From Lepidodermella squamata (Eukaryota; Gastrotricha), in NCBI GenBank assembly GCA_047495785.1, contig JBLDXI010000017.1, forward strand, positions 2,790,001 through 2,854,000: a stretch of DNA of 64,000 bases. Direction: 5' to 3'. Made by a program: the position numbers and the translations under genes. Under the pieces are notes generated by a model, which searched no databases, was not told the origin of the DNA, and saw only the letters and a program-made list of their open reading frames with translations. This document shows positions 10,401-22,670 of the stretch, one piece after another (the first letter of the stretch is position 1; every line of letters begins with the position of its first letter).

Positions 10401-12996
10401 ATGCGGCGATAGGTAACTCACCGTAGAATCGCATCAGAAAAACCAGCCAGGTGAATCAAATAGGGTGAAATAGCTTGCTTCTCAACAAGCTGCTCTCCAA
10501 CCCGTCGCTGCGAGTCCTTGCGACAGCCGCCAGGGGATAGATCGACGTGACAGAAAATAGTAGACGGGCGAATCGTTTCGGCGTAAATTTTAGCGATATC
10601 GCCTAAACAGCGATCAGCCTCGCTGTCATCGCCGAAATTTTCACTACGACCATCCAGCCACATGACTGAGTCGAACAGAGAGCGATTTGATAACAAATGC
10701 AATAGTTCGTTGAGAACCAAATTGCTTTTCAAGTCATTTTTCTCGTTAGAACTTTCGCTATCGAAGCGAGCTTTCAGAGAAGCGACTTGGTCCAGAATTG
10801 TACCTTTTTCAGGTTCGACTTTGACCAGACTTGAAGATGAACCATCATAAGCGTAGAATTCGCATTGCTCGCAAGCTGATTTGCACATAAAAGCCAGTAA
10901 AGCAGCAGCCTCGGCAGCAGTTCGGCAGGGACCCATTGGGTTGTTCGCCCCGCCAATCGGGTGCTTGGCGCCCATATCCAAGAAAATCAAGGTTTTCCCT
11001 CGAATAGGCTGGATATTATAGGTCGTAGAGACCTGAAGAGCTGTGTTCAGCGCCTTTTTGTACTGATCAATCAGATCCTGAGTGTAATTCTCTGACTTTT
11101 TAAGTGACTTGGCAATTGAAGGCAAGCTGGCTGGGACAGCTTTCGGCATCAGTTTGGCCAAAGCCTGAAGAGCCGCCGATAAGGGCTTGTTCTTTGGATC
11201 GCTCGTAATGACTGGCTTTCCTCGTCTAGGATTCGACTTTTTGTCGCGTTTCTTGCTTGTTTTGGTCATAGTGGACCATTTTTCAAAAGTTTCTTTCTCT
11301 TTTTCAAGCAAACGGAGGACCTCGTAAGCGGACAAAAATCTGATAGGGAGCTGACGGGAGCGGATCACAGATTCCCTATCAGACAGTCGGTCAGCAGCCA
11401 TTTTGTGATGACGCTCGTCAATTCCAGCTCGCAATAAGTTCCTAATATTGCGCAATAAGGCCATGTATGGCAGCTTCCGATGGTCAAGTAAGGATTGCCA
11501 CACTTCAGGCTTGTTACCCTTCATCGAAATTTGCGTTTCCCAAGTTTCCGGGACAGGCAGCTTCATGCGTTTTCCAGCTTTCGACTTGTCAAAAGAGCCC
11601 GGTAGCTTAGAGTTGTAGAATTCAGTATCGGTGGAAGGATAACGCTTTCCAAGCAGAGCCATGACGTGATCAACCGGTTCGCGAATGTGTAAGCATCGAA
11701 TCATTCTTTTGATCGTAAAGATGCACTTAGGCTGAACAGGGGTGTTGGGTGTCGTAGGTGTGGTGAGTTCCATGTCTGAATCACTCTCGCTTTCAGTTTC
11801 CATCGCGTCGCTTTTCGGCTTACTCTTACTAGGCAATGGCTTTTTTGACTTTTTGATCCTAGCTTTCTCCTTGTTGTATTTGGCGAGTTGATAAGAGTCG
11901 AATTCAGGAAACTTGGCGCACATGGCAACACGCAGCGCCTTCGGTATTTCCCCATACTTTTTAGCTTTATCTGCAAAATATTGCCCCAATTCGACGATTT
12001 CAAGCCAGTCAGACGGCAATCGCACTACCGAGCGATAGTATTTAGTCAAATAAGGCCGAGTAGATTCCTGGAACGCAGAAAATGCCACCAAGAAGTTCGC
12101 AGCAGTTCTGATGTTCAATTCTTCTCGAGCGTACAGAGACAGCTTTAAAATGAACTCTGGATCAGAACCGGCTAAATTGCGCATCGATTCTACCCAAACT
12201 TCCGTGACTCGATTCGGAAACTTGAAATTGGGCATTGAAATCAACGCCGAAGCTAACCGATCAATCATGACAAGTTTCTGTTAAAGCAATAGCGTTAAAT
12301 GGATAATAATGCTTGATAAGAACATACCATTTGGATGGACTGGTCCATAACGGTTGGCAGTTTTCGACTCCATTGTTGAAGGGATCGACAGTCCGAATTT
12401 TCGACAACATGCAAGGAGTTCCAAATAGATGATAGGAATTCGCCTCCTCTTTTGAAATCACCAGCTTCATTGTGAGTTTGGGACTCGAAAATATCACGCA
12501 GGTCGATCGGCAGTTCAGCAGTAGGCGATTGCGCTTCGGCCGCGCTAGTTGCGGAGGTTATTCCAGTTGCAAGGACCCTGGCAGACGTTAACGGAGGTAG
12601 AGTTCGTACTTTCAGCTCGAGTGGCCTCGAAGTAGCCGGAGCTGAGCTGACATGAGCTGATAATGGTGATCGAAGAACGGAAACTGGTGTGTTATATTTG
12701 CGGGTGGATAAGAGAGTGCTACCATCGAGTTTGAGGCTGGTATTAGGCAAACTGGAAAGGGACGACAGCTTCAATGAGTTATTTTGAGTTGACGAAATAT
12801 TCAGCTTGGGTATAATAGGATTGGCCAAGCGAGGAATCTTCTGCGAGAGATCATTATCAGCCGACGGATAAGTTGATTCCAACGATTTTTTGGTCGCCTT
12901 GGACAGAGATAGAGATGATGAAGTAGTCGTGTATAATCCAGACGATAACAACCTGTTTTCAGTTGTCGTCAATCCTTTATTTTCATTAAGAACCAT
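4475..12996 (-). CDS. TEP1: Telomerase protein component 1 (TEP1): TROVE, DUF4062, NACHT and WD40 repeats, 2,779 aa
   Basis: TEP1 is an RNA-binding protein found in telomerase and vault particles. Four exons in phase: 12328-12996, 10422-12277, 5542-10347, 4475-5483. The ATG at 12996 has a strong context (AAAAATGG). Residues 1-223 are Ser/Thr-rich and disordered. A TROVE/Ro60-like RNA-binding domain fills about 224-650 and is followed by its von Willebrand-like part (TLIFLDMGAKHP). The DUF4062 domain starts near 903 (IRIFISSTFRDMHGERD). A NACHT NTPase has Walker A GAPGSGKS near 1190 and Walker B FLLVIDGLDAF. From about 1740 to the end is a long run of WD40 repeats (for example TASHDRTLSCWD, VAGGSMDGEIRLF). 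Domain order and length match vertebrate TEP1 (about 2,627 aa). An internal 25-residue tandem duplication lies at 5042-5191. The call is firm; a telomerase role in this animal is only inferred. Confidence 0.96.
5042..5191 (-). repeat. 75-bp tandem duplication inside the last exon of TEP1
   Basis: Two adjacent 25-codon units, 5117-5191 and 5042-5116, both start GKVLV and end RGLPVATD. By hand count they differ at 14 of 75 bases (about 81% identity). The duplication keeps the reading frame and lengthens a loop between WD40 strands. Confidence 0.85.
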
Positions 12997-15206
12997 TTTT
13001 GAAGTTCTAAACTGCCGAAAAATAATAATTGTAGCAGCAATGCAAAAAAGCTAAGAAATTGATACATTTTGAACGTGATTAAAGATACACAACAGGTGAA
13101 TCTATGGGACTGGTAAGGGGCGATTTGGGTAAAGTTGAAGCTGTAGCTGGTGAAGATTTTTAGAACATGGAAAGTTCGAAAGCAAGGTCTATTGTCGAAT
13201 AGTTAGAGCCATATTTTGATGTTGGACCATTTTCACTTATAACTACTTCTCCTCCGCCTCCTCCTCCTCAGATACCAGGTTGCATTGGCCTCCTAACAGA
13301 GAAACGTCTAGACTAGCAGGAGTAATATAAAATATAAAATTTCATAACCTTAAAAAGCAGCCATATGAATAGCCTATTATTTTCCTTGAATTTTAACTGG
13401 CTGATCTCTTATCTTCTTAATCAAAAAGACCATATGATGGCACTTGTGAATGAATCTCGCCTGGAAATAAATGGACGCCTCTCGTCGTTCCTAAGCGTTT
13501 CTGGCAAAAGCGTTTCCCAGCGTTACCAACGCCACCAGACCTCCGGCGTTTACTCGTCTTCTGCTTGTGAAAATAGAAACCCCTCAAGTAATCCAAAACA
13601 AATTCATGACCTCCCTTATAAAGCACGCGGAGTTCATGAAGTTAGATTGCAATAGCAGTGCTCAGGTTGGGCAGCCATCAGGCATAAGTCATCGAGCAGA
13701 CGTAACCTGACGACACTTTTGCAACTTAACAAGCTTCCTTATGCATAGAAATCACCTGCGGCTTAAAATAAAATTTGGCTAAGTTATAATTTTGGCATTA
13801 ATTTAAAAATAGAGCTTCAAATGGGGCATTTTTTATGTGATAAACAAACTCAAACGTAAAAGCGCGCGCTCTTTTCCGTTCTTCATCACGAGACCTCACC
13901 GGTTTCAAGCCGCGCGGTGACAAGGGACAAGGTGAGGGCTAGTTACCGCCGGTTACTCCTCGCATTTCGACTTCCCGCGCAATAGCAGACTTGTGACTTG
14001 TGTGGCGTGTGTGACTGGTGGCCTTTCCAGTGTTAAGTGCCCTGTGCCATGCTTTCAAGTAACCGACGGAGGAATCAGACATTTGTTGGGGATTTCGAAA
14101 GACTCGGGAGTTTCCAGTGTTTCCACAATTTGGAAATTAGCACCGTCAGTGACTGCAGCGAGCCGCCCTCCGCCCTACCACAGCGCCGTCTTCAGTCAAC
14201 TGTATACGATTGCGGCGAATCAGGAAAAGGTCGCAGGCTTCGTCTTGCTTGGACTTGATGCCGTGGTCTTACAGCTTCTTCCGAATGTCACGGTTTTGGT
14301 CGGACAACCACGGCGTGATTTCCGCCGCTTTCTCTCCGTCAGGTATTGCCTTGACGCTTCAGTCAGTTTACCTCGGAGAACCGCTGAATCATCTTTTATC
14401 GGAATAATGTGGGGCGTGTGTGACTGGCCTAGTCTTTCTTCCTGACATCTCAATCTTAAGTGCCCAGTGCCATGCTTTCAAGTAACCGACGGAGGAATCG
14501 GACATATGTTTGGGATGTTGCATCGATGAATATTTATTTGGTAGTAAGTTTCCTGTGTCCATGTTTGACAGATTAGTTAGCCTTCTTTGGGTTGTCACGT
14601 CGTCACGTGATGCCGCAACGTTGATCTGTCTTCAAGTCCTTGCCTTAAATGCTTGGATTCACAGATTGCTAGTTATCAAGCAGAAGTATTTTCCTTGGGT
14701 GCTGTTTCACTAAGCCTAGGATATTTACTTCAGTGGCAGAGATAAATGGTCGCTCGGGGGATGAACGCAACCTGTCTTCGCCTCAAAAATGCCATAAAAA
14801 AATCCACTATTTTTACTATTCGGATGGCTCAAGATGGGATAATGATTGCAAGGCGACGAAATGCTTCAAAAACGCAGACGGGTCTGTGTCTTTATTTCAA
14901 TCTTGCTAGGGTCTCCGCCACTGATTTAATTTTTGCCGGTATTGCCACCCCAGAAGACTTTTTCAACAGACTTGAATACCAACAGTGGCTTAGATTATGC
15001 GAAATGAATCAGTTGCTCGTGGGCGCCCCCTCCCGGAGTGGGTCAGTGACAATGTCGTATTGACCATCATTTCGTGAGCAAAATTCAATTTGCGAACCAA
15101 AACTTCGTCAGTTTGGCCCAACAGTGGCAAAATCGAATTAAAAAATCAAGAGGTCATTTATTTCATCTCTCGCACGATCACTCATCTCTCAATTACTGCT
15201 AAAAAC
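12997..15206. other. Non-coding stretch upstream of TEP1
   Basis: No gene is supported. A pyrimidine-rich CTCCTCC tract lies near 13250-13275. A GC-rich patch (13860-13980) could be a promoter. Reading frames at 13993-14445 (GTG start) and 14746-15063 have no recognisable domains or splice partners. The direct repeat pair at 14001-14514 lies here. Confidence 0.5.
14001..14514 (+). repeat. Imperfect direct repeat pair about 423 bp apart
   Basis: The segment at 14033-14090 recurs at 14456-14514 with only a few differences; shared words include GTGCCATGCTTTCAAGTAAC and CGACGGAGGAATC. A second shared block just upstream, the word GGCGTGTGTGACTGG, occurs at about 14004-14018 and 14413-14427. The shared order of both blocks suggests an old tandem duplication of about 420 bp, or two fragments of a dispersed repeat. 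Confidence 0.8.
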
Positions 15207-15621
15207 CTATCGCGGACACTTGGCATACATAAATAATAGCACGATAATCGCGCCGCAAATTATTGCGCCAAGAATAGCAAACCCAAGAGCGAAAAGCCGG
15301 GATCGTTTGGCCGATCGCTTGGGAGGAGTTCTGCATCGCCCTGGCGACTGAATCTTGCAATTTGGTTCGACAACTGGAAGAATCGAACCGCTTGGACCTT
15401 TGATAGACATGGGCGATATGGTTGCTAGTCCCAAATGAAAATCATCGTGCGCACTTCTATTGTGAGGGAGATTTGTCGAAAAAGGCTACTTGTATTGAGG
15501 ATTGTTGCTTTTTTAATCCTAATCTACGAAATTCTGCAATAGTTAACCAGGTTATGCGCATCGCTTTAGCCACACGCCAAGTCAAATGGCACCTTTCCTC
15601 GATGGGTTCCTGAATTGACAT
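15207..15621 (-). CDS. Possible small C-terminally anchored membrane protein, unknown family
   Basis: The last exon (15207-15456) encodes a basic stretch (PPKRSAKRSR) followed by a strongly hydrophobic helix (LFALGFAILGAIICGAIIVL) and a short tail ending CPR. This would be a tail-anchored or type II topology. The minimal product from the in-frame ATG at 15410 is 67 aa. A two-exon model starting at the ATG at 15621 (exon 15593-15621, intron 15457-15592, then 15207-15456) is also in phase and gives 92 aa beginning MSIQEPIEER; its donor (GTGCCA) is weak. I do not recognise the family. The helix and the basic stretch before it argue for a real gene, but exon 1 is uncertain. Confidence 0.4.
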
Positions 15622-15877
15622 TTCCACCTGAAGATGTAGGGATTTGGGATAGTAGAAATCAAACTTATATATGTGTTTGAACGGATAGTTAGTGAAGGTG
15701 TGAGAATCTTGACTATGAGCTAAGTGCTTCACCGATAAATGCCAGTTGATAGTCAGAAATTACTGAAACGTATCAAGTTTGACGCCAAATCATGCATTGT
15801 TTGTACATATTGCGCATTATATTCGTGTTGCTTTAGATATTATTGATATTACATTTTTTGGAAACTAATCGTAAACC

Positions 15878-16358
15878 ATGACGTAAGTATTTCAAATGTG
15901 CCTGAACATAATTTTCAAATATTTATTACACAGCACCGCGGCGAAACCTCGTACTGAAATGACCCCTGAAGAACTGGCTCAACGTGAAAAAGAAGAATTT
16001 GAAACTGGACCGCTTTCTGTTTTGACTCAGGCTGTGAAAAACAACACGCAGGTTTTGATTAATTGCCGCAACAACCGCAAAATTTTAGCCCGCGTGAAAG
16101 CGTTTGACAGGTATTTTTATGCAATTGTTACAGTCCTCTGTTACGCTTTTACGTTGTAGGCATTTCAATATGGTCTTGGAAAATGTCAAAGAGATGTGGA
16201 CCGAAGTTCCAAAGAGCGGCAAGGGAAAAAAGCGATCGAAGCCAATTAACCGAGATCGCTTCATCAGCAAACTGTTCCTCCGTGGCGATTCGATAATTCT
16301 TGTTTTGCGTAATCCGTTGGCAACCATCGGTGGAGGTGCTGAAGGCAGCAAAGCTTGA
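15878..16358 (+). CDS. SNRPD2: Small nuclear ribonucleoprotein SmD2, 126 aa
   Basis: SmD2 is one of seven Sm proteins forming the ring around U1, U2, U4 and U5 snRNA, and is needed for splicing. Three exons: 15878-15882 (only five coding bases, ATGAC), 15934-16110 and 16160-16358; phases agree. The protein contains [15 protein letters not shown], then the Sm1 fold ([32 protein letters not shown]), then [20 protein letters not shown] and the Sm2 motif [14 protein letters not shown]. These are near-identical to animal SmD2. The tiny first exon, with an intron after codon 2, is unusual but well supported by splice sites. A polyadenylation signal follows at 16440. Confidence 0.97.
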
Positions 16359-16439
16359 ACCTTTCTGAAGCTCAATTCAATATAAGTCTGCTGACTCATC
16401 GTGATTCTAGCCAGCGAATTTGTGTTTTTCTAGTTGACG

Positions 16440-16445
16440 AATAAA
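16440..16445 (+). terminator. Polyadenylation signal of SmD2
   Basis: AATAAA, 82 bases after the SmD2 stop codon. Confidence 0.7.
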
Positions 16446-17383
16446 TATCACGCTCCGTTTGCTAGATCCAAGTTACCGATTTCAGTTTTTGCGTGCAATT
16501 TTGCCTTTGGGAATGCAGGATACCTAACATTTGCTAGTAGTGATGCACAAAAAGCAGTTATCGAACAATTTAACTATCTATCCTATTGAGAGTCTCGATT
16601 GGTGAATCCAGATCCGTGAATCTTAACGTGGGCAAAAGCACCAGGTGACAGCGTAGCCGAACTCCATGATTTCACGAGCTTATTCAGCAGTTGAGGAAGC
16701 TATTTTCTAGTTTCACTTCGAATCGGGACTCATTAAAGCATTTTAAGAAATCTGGGTACTATACCTGTATTTCTGTATTTCAACCGAGTAAAAATGACGG
16801 CTTTGCATGTCGGAAACAGCAGGCTTTGTGATCAAAGCCTAAAGACTGGGACTGGTGGCATTATTCGCATGATATGTATGAATTTCGAAGATTCCCCCAA
16901 AAATCCTGATGAAATTAACGCAATTTCGCTTGCCCTATTCTGTTTCTTCTGATTCAATAGGTTCAGCTTCAGGCAGATTCAAATTGATACTCTTATTTCA
17001 GAGTTCAGTTTAAGTCACCTATAGTTTATCAATCCTTTCCATTCAGGCGAAGAAAACAAGGTTCAAATCATCTTTAGGACGTGATGCAAACTATCTCGTA
17101 TTATGAGGAGGATTGGCCACTTTCAGGAAAGGCATCACATCGATGAATCCTGCGCACCTTTTATAAATGGCTTGATTTTACCGAAAATAGCTCTAATTTC
17201 CAATGCGCTGCTGGTAAAATACCATAATGTCACAGATGCACGCTTGTGGCAGTTGGATTGGCTAGTTACAAAAATCAGCACATCAAGTTGGTTAAAAAAG
17301 TATCTATTAGGATGCTGGTAGTGCTATCCCGCAATAGATTTTATGGCTTTGTTGGATCTTTGAACGTAATTTGACAAATGGCC

Positions 17384-17475
17384 GAATAATAAGTAGTTAG
17401 TTAGATCGAATAATAAGAGTTAGTTAGATCGAATTCGCTCAAGGTTTAGGACTAGAATTCTGAATTCTGAATTCT
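17384..17475 (+). repeat. Short tandem repeats
   Basis: A 24-bp unit (GAATAATAAGTAGTTAGTTA then GATC) at 17384-17407 is followed at once by a 23-bp copy at 17408-17430 lacking one T. A few bases on, GAATTCT is repeated three times at 17455-17475. These look like slippage products. Confidence 0.8.
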
Positions 17476-20400
17476 ATACCCAAATGCCTAAAGCTATTGA
17501 TTCGGGAACTTGAAAATCTGGCTGATCGATTATTTCGTGCAGGTAGACGCGATCTGTTTCTAAATGGCTGTGACTCCAAGTCTTAGACATGTTGGAACCA
17601 CGTTGGAGCTGGGAAACTTCTTTGTTACCCAAGATCTTGGTTAAAGGTTAACGGCATGCTGGTTTCCGAAGTCAGGGTTTCTTTTGAGAGCTGCGTAATC
17701 GGAAAAAAAGTTGGAAACACCAGCGTTTTACGATTCCGTTTCCTAATTTAAAATTTAAAATTTCAACAAATCTCATATAACAAATCCGCACAGCTACTTC
17801 GAAGAACTGTAAAATTGTCGTTGGAAATAGGTAGTTATGCCTGCTAACTAGGTATTTATTGGTAATTATTCGGAAGTAAATTACTGTCAACTCAAAATCG
17901 GCGAGGAGTTTTCTTTTCTCTGACCAAGATATGCCTGTTCAGCGCAGTGATTCTTCGCGCTAAACTCGACCCCTCAATCCGTGAAGAGTATTCCAACTGA
18001 CTTCAGACGCCAATGATTTTTTTATAAGCATATATGATTATAGACTGTGCGCCACGCCAATTACTGCAATACCTCAGATATTTCAACAGCGCATGTTTTT
18101 TCTCCCTCCTCCCTCCTCTTCAATATCAATTTTTCGAAGATAAGTACACCATGCTGACTTCGCAGAAAAACCGTGTGAGTATGGAGGAGAGGGCGTATTG
18201 AGCTGCCCAAGGGGCCGATCTCATTTCAAAAGCTTTTATGCTTAAGTGCAGCGCAATGTTACGATTTATTGTCGCCCCCTCAATAGCCCGTCCCAGTTGC
18301 CATGCAATTCACATAAGAAGTATCGTTACATGCGTTCAGATATTACTGAACTCTATTACGGCGTTGGAAAGTTACAGTTTGGTATCAATGGCACTTGAGA
18401 TGATTTAAACTCGTTTAGCGATCATCTGCGCTGTTTATCACATCCGTATTCCAGCTTAATCGATTGGCCCCCTCGTGTCGTTGAACAACTTGTGGTGTAT
18501 TGAGCTGGGCCTAGGGCGAAGCTCTTGCAGAGCGCATGCACGCTCGATATGTTACTTGCATGATGATGCCCTCAGGCTATCTGAGCAATTAGGCTCTGTG
18601 ACAAAATTAAGCCGGATAACCGTGGCTGCCGTGCGATTAACTACAGCCAGGAGATAATCGACAATAAACGTTGTACCATGAGCAGCAAACTCACGTTGAG
18701 TTTGTAATTAGATAGCGACGCAGGGGGCGCCGATTACCCGATGGTGCGCCTGGTATAGTGTTGTCATACATGGCCATCTCTCTGTTATCGTCAACACCTT
18801 CACGGTCAAGGACGCGTTCACATACAGCGTATAGGCGAGATAACAAGCCCATCGATGAGCATCAGAGCAGGTAGTACTACCGTTTTGAGCCACGTCACTC
18901 CATCGCTGTGACAAGTGGCGTCAGGCATTTGACAAGTGTCTTGATACAAAAACACAACAACCACTCGAGCATTTTACGGTGTTTAACCAAACGATTAAGC
19001 GACCGGATAAACTGCGCGTTCGCAAGCTGCGCCGATGATGATACCTCTACTCCGCATCTTCACGCCCTGCTAAACGCGTGCGGTAGAAATTTTCGTTAAT
19101 GTGATTAAAGCCACGCGGGATTATCCACCCTAATTCGTTACAAGATAGGCAGTAGGTGTGGCGCCAAAATGGATGTAACCGAATACGCAGCAAGACTTCA
19201 CACGGCTGTGTTTGTGCGAGACATGGCCGCGGATAGAGACTATGGTTTTTCCCAATAACCACCAGCACCGCCGTCTAGCAGGTTCGTCAACTTGTCTCGG
19301 AGACACGAGTGGGCACCACCGCTGCTGCTGCCGAATTTCAACTGGGTGCGGGCGCGTGTTTGCCACTCTCATGGCTCGATGGGGCTCTCCTCTCGTCGCA
19401 CAAGTGTATTTGTCAACGCAATCATAACAAGACGAAGTTTGAAGAAAATTTGCATTTCAACAACAGTGCGTGTGTATGTATAGGTATATAACCGAGGGCC
19501 AAAAATAACAACAAACATATGAGAGTCATGTTTATACGTCAATCAAAATCTAAAATAAACGCCACAATGGGTTTGCTTGCGTCAAAACGCTCTGACGTCA
19601 AACAAATTGGTAATGGAAACTTGCAAATGGAATTCGGTTATGCGGTTATACGGTGAGAAAACGCGTGAAAGTTATTAGTTTTCCGCCACATTAGACCGCA
19701 ATCACGAGGAGTTGAACGATCGTGAAAAATTATTGATGACGAAAATAGGCGCGTGTGTTGGGTCGCGTTGATTTCTGCATTAGACACGCTGCTGGTGAAG
19801 CCCGAACGCGATGATTATTGCCGTATTGATAATACTAAACAGCCTGGAAACGATGAGCGAGTAAAATAATTACGACAGTACAGCAGTGATAAGGTGTCAA
19901 TTCTCGACGCTTACAGAGGTGCGCGTGTAAGTGATAATGTGGCTCATCGTCATCTCCGTGAATGAGCCACACGCCCAACAAGCCAGGCGTGAGAGCCCTT
20001 AAATTGCATTCCCATTTTCACGCAGTTAGTCACAGCAACACTTCGATTATCGGCGGCGCTATAGGTGGGGCTTCTTTCCTCAGCAGTACAGATTATCACA
20101 CTGTTTATAGATAGCTATTTTGTCATTATCATCCTCATATTAATAATCTCAACAATGCCATCGTAAAATCAGCTGGCCACTACTGCGACTACTACTGCTA
20201 TTACCTGTGATATTACAACAAAAATACAACATGTAATGTTCTTAATGCATCAATGCGTTTCTATGTCAATCAATGGGGTGTGTTGCCCTATACTCCTTTT
20301 GCACATAATCACATGTGGGGCGCGCACATGAGGTTATTTGCGCGCGCTGCTGCCTTCGCCGGGGCGACAGGCCGGCTCTGACCAATAGCGTGCGTCGTTC

Positions 20401-20721
20401 TGCGTTCCGGCCAATCACAGCGTGAGGCTGCGTTATGCGCCTTCTTAAGGCTGCCGAATGACGGCTTCTCGGACACACACGAGAGGCAGTTGACGCACAA
20501 GTGTTCTTCGCTTTTACATCGTGCGCTCGATATCCATTTTTACCATTTCACATTTTTCACTCGATTCGCCTCTCAACGTTCGGTTTGAGTATCCTCCTGT
20601 CGCCCGATATCGTTTTGTTGAAGAGAGAAAGAAACATCTCATTCTTTCGCTTCATTTAATAGACGTAGCTTAATAACAGTAATTAACCGTCATCCTCCAA
20701 ATAAAATCGGCTATAAATACC

Positions 20722-22670
20722 ATGGCTTCGACTACGACCGGTTCGGCAAATGCGACCGGCGGCTTTTCAGTTTCTGACATCTTGAGCCCGCTCGAGGAGA
20801 ACTATCGCAAGTTCGCTGTCGAACAAGCCGGATTCGCCGCGGCAGCCGCCTATCGTTTGCCTCAAGCAGCGCATTGCGGCTTGACTAACAGGTTAGCGAA
20901 AACTTTTTTTTTCATGTAACCCACTGCCGTAAGTCGGCCCATCGACGTCTCAAGAGAAGTTCTTTTAATCAAGTTGACAGCGACACCGCTACGTTGACAA
21001 AACGGGCGTCAATCAGCTGCGCGTCAATTGATGCGCGCAAAAAGCTCAATTTTATTTTGGGTGTGGGAAAATCTGTCGCATCAACCACTCAATTGGCGTC
21101 CTTTTTAATTGCTTGAATAGCTGTAGATATCTCACGATATGGGTGTAAAAAGAAATAAAAGGCCTTGAGGTGAAAATTATAGGGGGCAACCACTCATCAT
21201 TGCCAGGTGTAAATAACACGACGGCATTTAAATGGCAAATCGCTTCAATTTCGATTTCTGTTCCTCCTTAACCAGTGTCGTGAATCAAGCTGCCAATGTC
21301 TACGCCGCTGCTTCCCAACCCTACTCGAACGCCTACCACAACGCTTCGGCTTCGAGTCTCATGTCAGCGACTCAGTACTACGGCGCTGCTGCCGAACTAG
21401 CAGCGGCTACCGGCTATGGTTCGACCCAGGATAAACAAGGCTGGTATGCGCCAGCACGTAAGTTTTTCAAATTTCTCTTCCCACCACGGAGATTTTATAT
21501 TTTTGCTTTATTTTAGTCTCGCGATTCATGCCAGGCAGTTCTTCCTCGATGGCTGCGCTAACATCGGCGTTTGGCGCAGCGGCTGCTGCTGCCGACCAGC
21601 GCCAGTCGATAAATCAAGCGTCGCTTGCCTTGGCTGCTGCAAGTGCCGCCGGTCTTCCACAAAGCCTTCACTCGCTGGCAGCGGCTGCGCAACGTCGAAA
21701 ACGTCGCATTTTGTTCACCCAGGCGCAAGTCTACGAGCTGGAACGGAGATTCAAGTCACAAAAGTACTTATCCGCCCCTGAGCGTGAGCAATTATCAGCG
21801 ATGATCAACCTAAGCCCTACTCAGGTGAGTTATTAATCCGCTTAAAAAAACATCACGAGCTATAACCTCGTGATTTTGTAAAAATACGGCTTCCTAATTC
21901 CTAATATTTGTTTTCAGGTGAAAATCTGGTTTCAAAATCATCGTTACAAGTGCAAGCGTGCGCAGAAGGAGCGCGAAAAGGCTGAGCAGGCTGAGAAAAA
22001 GCACGGCAGCCATCACAAGTCTTCGAGCGGCAACAACAACCACCACGATGTGAACGCCTCGCCTCTTCACACGAATAACGCCAACAACTCGTCGTCGCCG
22101 AAACGCGTCGCAGTGCCAGTTATCGTTAAGGATGGCAAGCAGCAGATCAGCGGCAGCGCGAAGCCGTCGCAGCAGCAACAGCCTACTATCCAGCAGCAGC
22201 AAACGCCGCAAATGCCGCAGCAATTTACGAGCGCCCAGTTCGCGAATAGCGGCCAGTTCGACGCGGGTCAACAATCGTCGTTCCTCAGCTCGACGCCTTT
22301 CGCATCGACCGGGAATTCGTTCAACACGTACCAGCAAGCGCTTCTAGCCGATCAACAGGCCGCTTACGATGCGCCATTTTCGTTCGCGGGCCAGTCGGCT
22401 CAATTCTATCAGCAAAGTTTGTTGGCAGCGCGACAGCAGACAGCTTCCACGCCGACTGGAACTCAAGCGTCGGCGCAGCAGCAGCAACAACCCATGGGTG
22501 GCATGACCCGCCAGACGGGTTCTTCTTCCTCGCTAACCAGCGACTCCGGCGCATCTTCTGCCACTTCCTCGGTCATGGATTTCTCAGGCGGCGCCCTAGC
22601 GGCGGCCACCAACGTCCTTGTCGATGCATTGTCGTCGTCGAACGGCCGTGGCGTTGTTGTTCGGCAGTGA
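20722..22670 (+). CDS. NK2.1: NK2.1 / scarecrow-type homeobox transcription factor, 470 aa
   Basis: NK2.1 (vertebrate NKX2-1, fly scarecrow) is a DNA-binding developmental regulator in foregut/pharynx and brain. Four exons: 20722-20891, 21276-21457, 21517-21824, 21918-22670. The ATG at 20722 has an ideal context (ACCATGG). The N-terminus carries the NK2.1 block [12 protein letters not shown], and SRFM lies before the homeodomain, as in NKX2-1. The homeodomain spans about residues 177-236, from [20 protein letters not shown] to [11 protein letters not shown]; Tyr54 marks the NK2 class. It is split by an intron after LSPTQ. The flanks are Ala-rich (exons 2-3) and Gln/Ser-rich (exon 4). The position after RYK is Cys, as in NKX2-5, but NHRYK and the N-terminal motif point to NK2.1. 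It is surrounded by large non-coding flanks. Confidence 0.95.

Larger units (their letters stand above)
16359..20721. other. Large non-coding region upstream of the NK2.1 homeobox gene
   Basis: About 4.4 kb with no supportable coding exon; the first 90 bp are the SmD2 3' UTR. It has short tandem repeats at 17384-17475. Reading frames such as 18475-18657 and 19212-19427 show no family features. Because it precedes a developmental transcription factor in an otherwise dense neighbourhood, it probably holds cis-regulatory elements; this is inference. Confidence 0.5.

Noticed and set aside
13993-14445. 150-codon plus-strand frame over the direct repeat
   Set aside because: It begins with GTG, not ATG, covers repeated DNA and has no family features.
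14746-15063. 105-codon plus-strand frame with an ATG
   Set aside because: No recognisable motif, no splice neighbours and no polyadenylation signal; could not be supported as a gene.
18190-18590. Two similar stretches both starting GTATTGAGCTG
   Set aside because: Similarity beyond the 11-base word is patchy and could be chance; not reported as a repeat.
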